Assembly: GCA_949130485.1 (NCBI GenBank)
Contig: OX422195.1
Location: 122,381-186,380 of the forward strand
Direction: 5' to 3'
Source: Agelas oroides
Lineage: Eukaryota > Porifera > Demospongiae > Agelasida > Agelasidae
Length of the DNA stretch: 64,000 bases
In this document: positions 52,925 through 63,792 of the stretch, piece after piece
Layout of the letters: every line of letters starts with the position of its first letter
Numbering within the stretch: position 1 is the stretch's first letter
The notes under the pieces: generated by a model
Database searches by the model: none
The model's input: only the letters and a program-made list of their open reading frames with translations
What the model was told of the DNA's origin: nothing
Position numbers and translations under genes: made by a program

Positions 52925-53760
52925 GTCCGTCTCTTTGGGGGAGAAGAGACCAAGTGGTACACACGCCTTTGAACAGTCAGTCTCACAGCTATCACCGCGC
53001 TCTGTCTCAGTCTAGAGGAGGAGGGAGGAGGTTGCACACCACTGCATGCCTCTGCCTCCTCGTTGCGCGTCCCTCTAAACATCTGGTGACAAAGGAGGAC
53101 GCACGTGTGTGGGTGTCCTCCCTCACCCCCAGTGAGAGGAACAATTTGGAGTGGGCTCTGCAAGTGGTTGAACCCAGTGAGACAGGTACATACGAGTGAG
53201 GAAGGAAGTGGAGAGAGAGGAGAGAGGTAGGAAGGATGGGGGAGAAGAAGGGAGGGAGTCATGATCGCTGCCGTAAGTTTCCATGGAAACCAAATGTGTG
53301 TGCGTGAGGACTTAAGCTTGATCAGATGTAACTTCAAATCCTTCCAAGTTTTGCCTTGCAAATTTCTTCAAAGCTGTGAGACAAAACCTCAGACGCAAAG
53401 CTTGCCAAAAACTACTAAAGTGCGTGTGTCTCAGATCTCACGTTAGTTTAGAGCAAGGAATTTGCCTTTCATGTGCACGCATGCACATGCACATGTACAC
53501 ATGCACTGCTGTTCATGTTCCCCCCCCACACACACACACATGCACTGCCCGTGCATGCAGGGAGAATACATTGACTGGACTATTGGAGTGTCACTTGGTA
53601 TCTCCACAATGGCAGCAGCTGGTCTGGGAAATCTCATATCTGACCTGGCGGGCCTGGGACTGGCTCATCAAGTGGAGGTGTTGTATCGGTCCCTTGGCAT
53701 TCCTGACCCTCACCTCTCCCCTTCTCAGAGGGCATACCGCTCACATAATAGTTTGAATTG
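52925..53760 (+). CDS. TMEM65: TMEM65-like membrane protein, incomplete or degenerate
   Basis: Two supported pieces. 52925?-53185 encodes a basic, Arg/Ser-rich presequence-like stretch (HRALSQSRGGGRRLHTTA) followed by VSSLTPSERNNLEWAL. 53561-53760 encodes GEYIDWTIGVSLGISTMAAA, GLGNLISDLAGLGLA and a tail ending SHNSLN-stop; the LGISTMAAAxLGNLxSDLAG core is diagnostic of TMEM65 (mitochondrial inner membrane protein; in vertebrates also at intercalated discs). 53261-53272 could encode MIAA before a good donor (53273), matching the MIxAG just before the core. The expected first helix (GFGFLDN region) and last helix are not found, the two exons do not join in phase without a middle exon, and no ATG is in frame in the first piece. 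It may be a pseudogene, or the assembly may have lost sequence in the GA-rich stretch 53205-53258. Confidence 0.6.
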
Positions 53761-53764
53761 AGGA

Positions 53765-54540
53765 TTAATTGCCAGTTGGTTCCACCATCTCTCTAATGTT
53801 TTTGGGAAGTCTGATCCTGGAAACGCATGGCAATCTACCGACCAACAACATTTTTCAATTTTTCACTGGTTAACTCCACAGTACTGTGTAGCAAGCAAAG
53901 GTGGCGTAAGTCACATGACTCAAGGGGAGCTTGTTATATGGGCATTGTGCCTCCAAGCAACCCTTTATGCTAGTCATGAGAAATTTGGTTTGGTCAAATC
54001 AAAATTCGGGTTTACATCATTTGGAAGGCCTTGCAGGCTTTTGTTATTTTCCACCTTCAAGTATGCGGGTGACTAGTATATATTACCTAATGATGGCAGC
54101 CACACCCACCTCAAAGTGTCACGTGATGCTATGAATATCATTAAATGCTGAATTTTACTTGAACCTAGTGTACTTCAGTTTTGCGTATTAGTTGGATAAA
54201 CACAGAAATCTGGAATACAACCATGTACAAAGAAATCTGGATTACAACCACAAATTAGTGAATACAAACAATAAATTATGACCCATTCTCAGGCTCCCCT
54301 ATGCTTCCAGTAGTTACTCTAGGTGAGGGGAAGGTCTGACACAAGAGCACAGTTACCATGGTAACATGAAGTGAGTGTCAGTGTAGGTTGGACTAGTTTT
54401 GTTCCAACTTTCATTTTATTGGAGACCGCTTCAAACGCTTGTGCCAGGGTGAGACATATGTCCTTGGCTTGCGCCTATTGGAGGAAGAAAGTGTTGTGTA
54501 GTCATGTCATTACCATAGTAACCATTAACAGTACAGCAAA
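53765..54540. other. Nothing recognised
   Basis: Non-repetitive intergenic DNA with no convincing exon. I looked here for the missing last TMEM65 helix and did not find it. Confidence 0.4.
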
Positions 54541-55121
54541 ACACTGCATACTATAGTACATCACAGCATACTATAGTACATCACAGCATACTATAGTGCA
54601 TCACAGCATACTACAGTACATCACAGCATACTATAGTGCATCACCGCATACTATAGTACATCTGCTACTACATCACAGCATACTATAGTGCATCACCGCA
54701 TACTATAGTACATCTGCTACTACATCACAGCATACTATAGTACATCACAGCATACTATAGTGCATCACCGCATACTATAGTACATCACAGCATACTATAG
54801 TGCATCACAGCATACTATAGTGCATCACAGCATACTATAGTACATCACAGCATACTATAGTGCATCACAGCATACTATAGTGCATCACCGCATACTATAG
54901 TACATCTGCTACTACATCACAGCATACTATAGTACATCACAGCATACTATAGTGCATCACCGCATACTATAGTACATCACAGCATACTATAGTGCATCAC
55001 CGCATACTATAGTACATCACAGCATACTATAGTGCATCACAGCATACTATAGTGCATCACTGCATACTATAGTACATCACTGCATACTATAGTACATCAC
55101 TGCATACTACAGTACATCACG
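54541..55121. repeat. 20-bp minisatellite, about 28 copies
   Basis: Unit catcacagcatactatagtg with alternating gtgc/gtac, cacagc/caccgc variants, and a catctgctacta insertion at three places (about 54660, 54710, 54903) suggesting a higher-order unit. Confidence 0.95.
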
Positions 55122-56057
55122 CACTATATCCCAGTCTCGTTCCCAGGCCTTCCCCCTGTGAACTACTTTCCGTACTGCAATTGACGAAATGGTCAGCTGG
55201 GGAATGAGTCAGGGAGTCTGGGAATGAGATTTACATACATCCAAGAACCTTTACCGTGAAGACAGAACTCTGAGCAAAAAAAACCCAGCAATACGAGCAG
55301 AGGGTACGTGAAGTGGAACGTGCAACTTTCACCCCACTTGTTATGTGAGCTACTGGAGGTATGGGTAGAGCTGCTACTACATTCTACAGGAGACTTGCCT
55401 CTATGATCAGTGAGAAAAGGAAAACTGAGTACAGCCAAACTGTGAACTGGATTCGCTGTAAGCTGAGTTTTGCTCTGCTAAGAGCCTTGATCATGTCGAT
55501 CAGAGGGGCAAGGTCGTCAAGACACCATGTGGTATCTGAGGCCAGTCAGGGACCAATTGACCTTCAACTCATGGAAGGTCAAATCCACTAATTGTGCTCT
55601 TTTTATTGTCCTTTGTATTTTTATTCACTGTCATTAGCGATCTTTTTATACTTGCTTTATACCCTGTGTACTCTGCTTGCGGATTTTCATTATTACGATA
55701 TTTACAATTGAAAAAAAAAAAATTGAGTCAGAAATCTGAGCATACTAGCCTGAAAAGGTCTGGTATAGATTCTGTGGACGTGGAATATGTAATGTACAGG
55801 TAATTGATAGTAGCAATGTCATTCCCATGTCACAATGTCATTCCCATGCACCTCCAGTTTTGATGTTGACAGTAAATACTGGAGGATAGGACTAGCGTGC
55901 AAACGACCTTGTTTGGCACTGTTGTGCGTGAGGCGGAGGGCTGCATTTTCACAAATCCGAAGGATAAGTACTATTAAAATCTAGATGATCTATGGTACCG
56001 GTACCGCCCAGGAGTGATAATTCTGATTGGGCTAAATGTTGCAGTGGGGCGTAGCCA
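55122..56057. other. Intergenic stretch holding a mobile-element ORF remnant
   Basis: Apart from the open frame at 55361-55591 nothing is recognised. Short pieces like tcgttcccaggc and gggaatgaga (55138, 55204) resemble small hairpin repeats seen elsewhere in the window. Confidence 0.4.
55361..55591 (+). mobile_element. Possible C-terminal fragment of a mobile-element protein
   Basis: An open frame of 76 codons with NWIRCKLSFALLRALIMSIRG. My recollection is that such tails are found in multi-copy element-encoded proteins of sponges and corals, but I cannot name the family. No upstream catalytic part is visible. It could also be a chance open frame. Confidence 0.3.
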
Positions 56058-57961
56058 ATGAGTGAGGTCGAAGATATGGCGGAAAAGGATGATGTTACAC
56101 TAGATTTCCTGTCGCCGCAGTTTGATCCAGCGCGCGCTCTGCATGCAGATCCCGCTGCCTTACGTCTACCTTGCCCTGACATACGTCCGTGTGACAACCT
56201 GGACGCATACGATTCCGTCATGCGCGGGGTGAGACGGCAGGCCCCTAGCGGCGCAGCGCACGAGCCGGCCACCAAAAAGGTGGAGCCATCAGGGGGCGTG
56301 GCTGCAGTTAAGGCGCAGCGCCGCTTTAAGTCTGTTCTCCACTTTATGGAATGTAAGGATATGCAGCACTAAGTGTTCTTAATTATTTTGACCTTTTTCA
56401 TTCCAAAGCCGCTCCCAGATTTTGCCTGTGAGGTGGTCCAGGCTACTTCCCATAAAAAAATTCTCCATCTCTCCCTCAGCGCCTTCTCAGGGGCCTGTCA
56501 CCTTGCTGCAGTCTTGTCGTAGTGAGGGGGTGAGGGTGCGAGTGTGGATCCGGCACTGTGCAGGTGTGAGGGGTGTGTGTGAGGGCGTGGTGACGGCATT
56601 TGACAAGCACTTCAACCTGGTCAGTGGCTTTTGCTAAGCATTTACTTGGTAACGGTAGACTGAGCACAGAAATAGTACAAAAGGACTTGGTACCGGTAGA
56701 CTGAGCACAGAAATAGTACAAAAGGACTTGGTAACGGTAGACTGAGCACAGAAATAGTACAAAAGGACTTGGTAACGGTAGACTGAGCACAGAAATAGTA
56801 CAAAAGGACTTGGTAACGGTAGACTGAGCACAGAAATAGTACAAAAGGACTTGGTAACGGTAGACTGAGCACAGAAATAGTACAAAAGGACTTGGTAACG
56901 GTAGACTGAGCACAGAAATAGTACAAAAGGACTTGGTAACGGTAGACTGAGCACAGAAATAGTACAAAAGGACTTGGTAACGGTAGACTGAGCACAGAAA
57001 TAGTACAAAAGGACTTGGTAACGGTAGACTGAGCACAGAAATAGTACAAAAGGACTTGGTAACGGTAGACTGAGCACAGAAATAGTACATTTACTTGGTA
57101 ACGGTAGACTGAGCACAGAAATAGTACAAAAGGTGTACATTTTGGCATGTGGGCCTTCATTATAGCTACTGCAGCTGTACTATGATATTATAGTACCAGC
57201 TGGTGAAGGAAGACCCATGGGCTGAAACCTTGTATCAAGACAACTTGTATGATTACCTAGTCAGTGACCTCACTCTAATTCGCCCACTAAAAAGCCAGTA
57301 AGAAAGGGATCATTGAGGAGGTCCAAGTGCAGATTCATAATCAGCCTCATTCCCAGGCTGCATGGGAGGAGCATTTATCTTGTGTTATATACTTCCTGAT
57401 GGTATTTGACAAGCACTTTCAACCTGGGCAGTGGTCCTCCTCTTCTCACCTTACCTACTCTAATTATTGACAAAATATAATAGTACAAATGTTAACAAAG
57501 GCATGAAGGGGGTTCACACACTAGTATGTACCAAGCCATATAGAAGGTACACTCCACGGTGCCTGTGGTCTCATGTCATGTAAACACTGCTACAGGTGCT
57601 GAGAGATGTGTGTGAAGAGTACATTCCATTCAGGAGTGTAGCCAATGGTGGGACGGATGGAAAGAGGAAGAGAAAGAAAAATAGGAAGAAGAAAGGTGAG
57701 TGGAGTGTTCATTAGGATGGAGTTGGTCCCATGTGCCCTGTCTTGTGACCTGGCCCTCCACCTCCAGACCAGGGTGCCCAACCTCCCGACCTAGACGCCA
57801 GTAGAGCTGTCCGACCTCCTGACCAGGATAAGGACATTGGCAGGGAGACGGAAGCAGGTGCTAGTACCAAGTCACTGACTCGTCGTGTAAGACAGCTGTT
57901 TGTGCGTGGGGACAATATAGTGCTTGTGTCACCAGTGCAGCTACTAGCAGGGGATCAATAA
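56058..57961 (+). CDS. LSM11: U7 snRNA-associated Sm-like protein LSM11
   Basis: Component of the U7 snRNP ring that replaces SmD2 and directs 3' cleavage of replication-dependent histone pre-mRNA in the nucleus. Exons 56058-56352, 56480-56619, 57596-57695 and 57768-57961 join in phase to 729 bases (242 aa). The N-terminus has the acidic DFLSPQFDPARAL segment like the FDPLLAL motif used for FLASH binding. The split Sm fold is seen as SEGVRVRVWIRHCAGVRGVC + EGVVTAFDKHFNL (Sm1) then VLRDVCEEYIPF, and after a basic/acidic linker the Sm2 motif LTRRVRQLFVRGDNIVLVSP. Shorter than vertebrate LSM11 (about 360 aa), mainly in linkers. Intron 2 holds a 41-bp minisatellite and a decayed copy of the exon 2 end. 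Confidence 0.88.
56643..57133. repeat. 41-bp minisatellite in LSM11 intron 2, 12 copies
   Basis: Unit acttggtaacggtagactga + gcacagaaatagtacaaaagg, almost invariant; it begins 24 bases after the exon 2 end. 41 bp is not a multiple of three, so several minus-strand frames stay open; they are artefacts. Confidence 0.95.
57398..57434 (+). pseudogene. LSM11: Decayed copy of the LSM11 exon 2 end inside intron 2
   Basis: tatttgacaagcactttcaa + cctgggcagtggt matches the exon 2 end (catttgacaagcacttcaac at 56597) but has one extra T (frameshift) and GG in place of the donor GT. Confidence 0.8.
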
Positions 57962-58344
57962 CTATAAGAGGATTTTGTTTATCTTCAGTTTCTCTTTCTT
58001 GTATTATATTGGCTTTCATCCCTAATCTGCTGAAAGTGAAATGGATACTTAGTGAAATACCATGTAGTGGACAATCAAGTTACAAATTGCACAATTTCAA
58101 AGTGAAGCAGCACCATTCATTCTGACCTATATATATACAAAACATGCAGCAGCAGGGTGTGTAGCAGTGGATGGGTATACAAAACAATGTTAGTAGATAA
58201 ACAGCTGCTACCAACGCACATCTGCACATGACAGGTACTAGCTTACAAACATGCGACTGAAGTGGGTAGCAGTTGATAAAACAACAAAAAAATAGAACCA
58301 CAAATTAAAATGCTGACCAGTATCATAATCTGATAAGATGTAAC
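57962..58344. other. Convergent 3' regions of LSM11 and the SKAP-like gene
   Basis: AT-rich DNA between two stop codons on opposite strands; presumably both 3' UTRs. No repeat or extra gene seen. Confidence 0.5.
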
Positions 58345-60095
58345 CTATGACGACACAGCTTGAAAAGCATATGTGGAATAGTTGCGAGGGAAGAAGCCAG
58401 AAACCCCTAGTTTAGATGTAGCATCTTGATCTAACCGTTCCCCAAACCACCAAGCCATGTCCTCCTTCGGTTCTGTCACATACACAAGGTCTCCTCGGTG
58501 GAGATCCAGCTCGTCCTTGTCCCCAGCGGCAAAGTCCCACAGAAGCACAAAGACGTTCTCCAGACTGCGCCCGTTTGTTGGCTGTACATACACCTTATTT
58601 GTGTCCACTACTGGGTCTGCTTGAGGGGCAGAAGGCCTCACACGAGATGGCGGGGGAGGCAATGTCGGCGATGGTGGCCGGAAGGCTGCTGGTTCTTCAT
58701 ATTGTTCCAGTGGTTCGTCCCCTCCCAGCCCCGGCTGGATATCAACATACTCTTCTTCAGGGCCGTCCTGACCAGGTTCCAAGGCTACATACTCCTCCCC
58801 ATCCCCCTCCTCACCTGCTCCGACCTCCATCTCTTCATAGAGCTCTCCCTCATTTCCAAAGCTGGCGGTGCGTCTCAGTGGCTGTGACTCCTGAACTTGA
58901 TGGTGTGAGGGCATCCGCGGAAGAGTCATTGTCTGCGATGAGGCCATTGTCGCAGTCGACTGCTCCAGTGCTGCTTTGAGCGAATGAAGCCATGTTTCTC
59001 TCGTACCTTCTGAGAGGCAACGGAAGTAATAATCCTTTCTCTTACCTCCAACATCAGTCTGCGTTAGTTTGAATGCAAAGTGCTTCTTCTTAGGGTGAGT
59101 CAGCTCAGCAGCCTGGCTCGCAGTGTAGTTTGGCAGCACGATTCTGTTATTGTAAGACCTACTCGACTCCTTCTCATAGAAATACATGAAGATTCCTGAT
59201 TGTACACAGTAGCGCTTCTGCCATGTTTTCTGGTTCCTGCCTCCCAGCTTCTCAACGTAGCCTTTACATCGAACGTTCTTCAACTCAGTCACTTTAAGTC
59301 TCTCTCCCTTGGGAGCCGAAACGTCGTACTCCCACTCGGACACAGAGAGTTCGTCTAAGTTTGCTGTCTTTGAGCCATGCCTGGTGGTCTCCATGTATTC
59401 TGGACTGGAGCCCATGTTCTCTGAAGAGGTGGGGGAGGGGCCTGATGGGGGACCAGGGCGGGATGCTTCAGGATCTTCATAAACATCAGTAGGGGCGTCT
59501 GGTGAAATGGGTTGGGAGACTGTAAGGAAAGAGAGTCAGTGAAAGCTCATGTTCGACACTGATAAAGACAAACTGTACCCTCCCCACATGCATATCAATG
59601 TCAACAGATGTACCACATACAGATATGTAACAGATATCGCAGCCTCATTCCCGGGCTCCATATCAGTTTTTCTGTCACATAATGTCCATTAAGTGAGGAC
59701 CTTAGGAACGAGGCTAGCATGTGTACCCATTCACCTGGTTCTTCGTACAGTTCTTGACTGACATCCTCCTCAGTAGGCTCCATGGCCTCATACACCTCCT
59801 GGGGGATGTCTGAAGAGGGCTCAAAGGCAAGATACTCCTCTGCTTCCTCCTGCTGGTCACACTCCACGTACAGCTCCCCCTCCTCCAGGGGAGGGGCTGC
59901 GGGAGGTTTCCTGCCGCCCACCGGTGATTTGACAGTGCCAGCGGGGGTGTTCATGCGGGGACGGATGGAGGGATGGGCAGACTGTATCTTATTAACCAGG
60001 GTGTCCAGGGCTTGTAGATATTTCCGCCGTTTCTCCTCATTTTCTTTTGAGAGGTGTTCACGGTTGAGGTCATTACAGAGGAACAAGTGGACGGC

Positions 60096-60133
<38 letters not shown>

Positions 60134-60717
60134 AGGGGAGGGGCAGGGAGGGGGGAGATCTTAGCACTGTGTTTGCATTAGTGATGTGGAAATGATTATT
60201 TATGTTCACATAAGGTTGGTTTGCTTAAAAGTTAAAGTGCTACCATTTAGCACTTCCTGCAGGACTTCAGCTCAATAGGTCATCACTAACACCTTCATCA
60301 TACCCAAGGTCCAGGACCACCACCAGAAGGTGATGTCACAGCCACTCTCGTTAGAGCAACGGATACTGCAAGATGTGCACTGCTAACGTGACATGAGCTA
60401 GCAGTATTAAACCGTTTATCTGAGGCTGTTCGCGCCAATTATCAACACCATCAACAGTTCGTGAGCCGATCGCCAACAACACACTACAGGCAATCACCAG
60501 CAACACTGCAGGCAATCGCCAACAACACTGCAGGCAATTGCCAACAACACTGCAGGCAATCGCCAACAACACTGCAGGCAATCGCCAACAACACACTGCC
60601 GGCGATCGACAGCGATCACTCACAAAACCATAGACAAAACATACGCTTACAAGCTACCGGTTATGTTGCCTTACCTCGAACCTCCTCCAGTATTTCTGTG
60701 AGCAGCTCCTTGCTCAT
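58345..60717 (-). CDS. SKAP-like adaptor: N-terminal coiled domain, tyrosine motifs, PH domain, SH3 domain
   Basis: Cytosolic scaffold of the Src-kinase-associated phosphoprotein type, which links tyrosine-kinase signals to adhesion and actin. Exons complement(60675-60717), complement(59735-60094) and complement(58345-59519) give 525 aa. Residues about 1-50 resemble the SKAP dimerisation helices (MSKELLTEILEEVR, then LSKENEEKRRKYLQALDTL). Next come many acidic tyrosine motifs (LYVECD, EYLAFEP, VYEAMEP, LYEEPG, VYEDPE), a PH domain (GYVEKLGGRNQKTWQKRYCV to ETWLHSLKAAL), more tyrosine motifs (LYEEMEV, EYVALEP, EYVDIQP, QYEEPA) and a C-terminal SH3 (FVLLWDFAAGDKDELDLHRG; WWFGERL; FFPRNY). Longer than vertebrate SKAP1/2 (about 360 aa) because of the tyrosine-rich segments. 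It is divergent from the p40phox-like gene. Confidence 0.8.
60489..60612. repeat. 22-bp minisatellite in intron 1 of the SKAP-like gene
   Basis: About five copies of caggcaatcgccaacaacactg with small changes. Confidence 0.9.
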
Positions 60718-60982
60718 GTTGTCCGCAGCATGTGCAAGCGTTTTTGGCTTCTCGTGCGATGCAAGCTCAGCTTGGCTTCGTCTCACAGCACGGCTTGTAC
60801 TCTGATCAGACGCCTGCACATACCGTACCCGGAAGTCATGTGTTACGTACGTGTGAGATCATCTCTATTTACAGCTTTGCAGCTCCTCCCAGTTCGCACT
60901 TTAGCCCAGACTTTGACCGGAGCGATTAACACAGCCTGCAAAGGAGGTGTCAGGCACTCCGACGTCAGTTTGTCGTCCCGTC
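60718..60982. promoter_or_regulatory. Divergent promoter region, SKAP-like / p40phox-like genes
   Basis: 265 bases separate the two ATG codons on opposite strands. Both 5' UTRs and promoters must be here unless there are upstream non-coding exons. Confidence 0.5.
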
Positions 60983-63792
60983 ATGGTGTCGAGGGTGCAG
61001 GACAGAGCCTCTCTTCCAGTGAAGCTGGAGATCATTGACGTAGAGAAGAGAAAGGGACTGTCCAAATATTATGTGAGTCCATGGCATGGATAGAGCTTCT
61101 CAGTTGGCTCCTGCATAAATAGAAAATTCTCTGTTAGCTAATACTTACATGCATCACCTACCTACCTACATGCACACATAGATGCCTGGATGTAGGGGTG
61201 GACGGTAGATACCAAGCTGTGCACATTTTACATGGCGTTCTTTTCTCTCAGGCTTACCTGATAGCAGTAACATGCAGGGATAACAGCAGATATGTCATTT
61301 ATCGGCGCTATCAGGATTTTCATGACATGCATTCCCACTTGGAGGAAAGATTCCCCATTGAGGCTGGTGCCATTAGTGCCAAGGACAGGACCTTACCCAC
61401 CCTACCAGGTGTGTGTCTGTCTCCCCCCCCCTCCTCCATGATAGCACTAGCTGCTGTTGCTAAAGGTTTAGCCAATAAATACTGTGGATTACTACCCGTG
61501 GTGTGTACTTTTAATTTACGTGCATAGATGCAATAGTTTCTATCATCAGTTCACGTTAGCCCAAATTCCGAACAGCTGGCTGAAGACTGCGAACAAGTCT
61601 TTTACACAAGTAGAAATTGGTTTTGTGGATTTTCCAGAATTGCTAACACCTGCTACTGACAACGCTCAAATTCTACATTTCTCATTTTCTTGAGGAGCAA
61701 AGAGTTTGAGTGATACTGATCTGAAGCCACTAAAGCAACCTGCACTATAATAACAGAGTGCTATCAGATAGGAATGAGCTGTATCATTATCTATGGTATG
61801 TGCGGGCGGTTTTGCCAACTATTGGGTGTAGTGTATTGTGTATTGGGGTAAGAATGGAAGGGTCAAATTACCAGTGATGACCGCTCCCACTTGTGTCACT
61901 TGCAGGCAAGATCTTCCTGGGCAGAAGTGCCGTTAGGGAGGTCACAGACAAGCGGTGTCCACTCCTCAACAGCTACCTCAAGGTAACAAGACACTCTCTT
62001 TAGTAACCTCCTCCCTGGGCCTCTTCCCTGGGCCTCTTCCCTGGGCCTCTTCCCTCCTTGCATCCCTAGCCTCGTGCCCAGCCTTTCATGCTCCCGGCTT
62101 TCATCGCTCACAGGAGCCCACCCTCTCATGCTCCCGGCTTTCATCGCTCACAGGAGCCCAACCTCTCATGCCCCCGGCTTTCATCGCTCACAGGAGCCCA
62201 GCCTCTCATGCTCCCGGCTTTCATCGCTCACAGGAGCCCAGCCTCTCATGCCCCCGGCTTTCATCGCTCACAGGAGCCCAGCCTCTCATGCTCCTGGCTT
62301 TCATCGCTCACAGGAGCCCAACCTCTCATGCCCCCGGCTTTCATCGCTCACAGGAGCCCAGCCTCTCATGCTCCCAGCTTTCATCGCTCACAGGAGCCCA
62401 GCCTCTCATGCCCCCGGCTTTCATCGCTCACAGGAGCCCAGCCTCTCATGCCCCCGGCTTTCATCGCTCACAGGAGCCCAGCCTCTCATGCCCCTGGCTT
62501 TCATCGCTCACAGTATGAGCAGAAAGTTGGGTAGGAATATGGCTATCCTTTACCGTTGCAGTGACTACAGTGTATGGGAAAACAGACGTGTGCCCATGAC
62601 AACCAGACATATCTCCTGCCCCCAGAAACTATGTGAACTTCCTGACAAGATCCGGTATGATTCAATTGTGCTGGCCTTTGTGAGACCTACAGCTGAGGAC
62701 AAGAAGACGCACTTTGGTACTCAGTCCAACGGTGCCATCAGTCACCCAAGGAGACCACCGGCAAAACCTGAAAAACCAGCTAAACCACCAACTAGGTGAA
62801 CTGTGCATGTCTGCATACACCTAAGGTTAACGTATTATGTTCAAAATATTTAGGGGCAAGTTTCCATGTATATAAGAATGTATGTAGGGGAGTTGGTACA
62901 ATTAGCCTTGTATCCTCTTCCCATGCATGGAAAGAGGGAATGGGGTGTACTCATCACCACCCTCTCCCCTGTTACAGACCGGTGACAACGCACCTACATC
63001 TCCCTGTTCCTCCCTCCCACATTCAAGCAAAAAGGACTCCTCCCCCTCCAAGAAAAGCTCCACCGCCCAGACCCTCAGTGCCTAAAGTGGCCAAGGGGCC
63101 CACAGCAAAGGTGCGTGCACTGGAACACCAGTTGTGATGGTGCTGTTATGCTATGCACTGTGTAGTGATGCATTATCTCCAGTAGTAGGTCCACGACAGT
63201 TTATTTTACCCACAACATCAGCAGCTGGCTCCCTAAGTATATTTATACTAGACTTGCCGAACACTTTGTTGCTATGCTACAGAACCAAACAACCTCCCAC
63301 CTTACGTCAACCACCCACATCCACAGACACTCTATGCCTACACAGGACAATACTCAGATGAGCTGAGCTTCCCAGCTGGTGTCACACTGACGCTGGTGAA
63401 ACGTATTGACGCAGAGTGGTGGGAAGGGAGGGTCAATGGCCGCACCGGCTTGGTGCCGGGAAACTACATTGAAGTGATAGAGGAGCCAGTGGCCAGAGAC
63501 AACCAGGATATCTTACAAGAGTCGGTAGGCCTCCACTTATTGTGTGGATGTGTTAGCCATCTACATTGTACCATCTTTTCTTTCCCTCACCCCCTCCCTC
63601 ATCCCCTCCCTCATCCCTCTCTCTCCCCCCATTCTTGCTCTACAGGATGAGTGGTCTGAGGACTCAGATGAGGAGAAGGGGAAGATTACCTATTACTTCC
63701 GAGGGGCAGCCCGGACCATGGAGGTGGACCTTGGCTTGTTGGAGGAGCCCTCGCTGCTGCCACTGCAGTGGGCCATACAGTGGGTGCCTTGA
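60983..63792 (+). CDS. NCF4: p40phox/NCF4-like protein: PX, proline-rich linker, SH3, PB1 (3' end uncertain)
   Basis: Organiser subunit type for NADPH oxidase: PX binds PI3P on endosomes or phagosomes, SH3 binds proline motifs, PB1 pairs with a p67phox-like partner. Exons 60983-61072, 61252-61408, 61906-61982, 62626-62795, 62978-63110, 63327-63524, 63646-63792 join in phase. PX: KLEIIDVEKRKGLSKYY, IYRRYQDFHDMHSHLEERFP (Arg-Arg-Tyr lipid site), TLPTLPGKIFLG. The linker has PRRPPAKPEKPAKPP and RTPPPPRKAPPPRPS. SH3: LYAYTGQYSDELSFPAG, EWWEGRVNGRTGLVPGNYI. The last visible exon (DEEKGKITYYFRGAARTMEV) looks like the start of PB1. Either the TGA at 63790-63792 ends the protein, leaving PB1 truncated, or GT at 63782-63783 is a donor and PB1 continues beyond the window. 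I favour the latter because the PB1 acidic motif is not yet seen. SH3PXD2/NCF1 relatives were considered; they lack PB1. Confidence 0.8.
62091..62514 (+). repeat. 40-bp minisatellite of acceptor-like units in the p40phox-like gene, about 11 copies
   Basis: Unit ctcccggctttcatcgctca + caggagcccagcctctcatg. Each unit contains tcatcgctcacag|g, which looks like a 3' splice site. It lies in the intron 61983-62625; the exon used by the reading frame starts later at 62626. Open frames across it are repeat artefacts. Confidence 0.93.

Noticed and set aside
54541-55121. CRISPR-like regular repeats
   Set aside because: Contiguous 20-bp tandem repeats without unique spacers, in an animal genome.
56476-57160. 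Three minus-strand frames of 168-204 codons with repeated LPLPS-type peptide
   Set aside because: Antisense of the 41-bp minisatellite in LSM11 intron 2.
57194-57297. Possible LSM11 exon (YQLVKEDPWAET) after a TAG acceptor
   Set aside because: It would put the exon at 57596 out of frame; joining 56619 directly to 57596 gives the expected FNL-VLRDV Sm sequence.
61955-62799. Plus-strand frames of 148-241 codons with repeated SHAPGFHRS-type peptide
   Set aside because: 40-bp intronic minisatellite; only the last part (from 62626) is real PX/linker exon.
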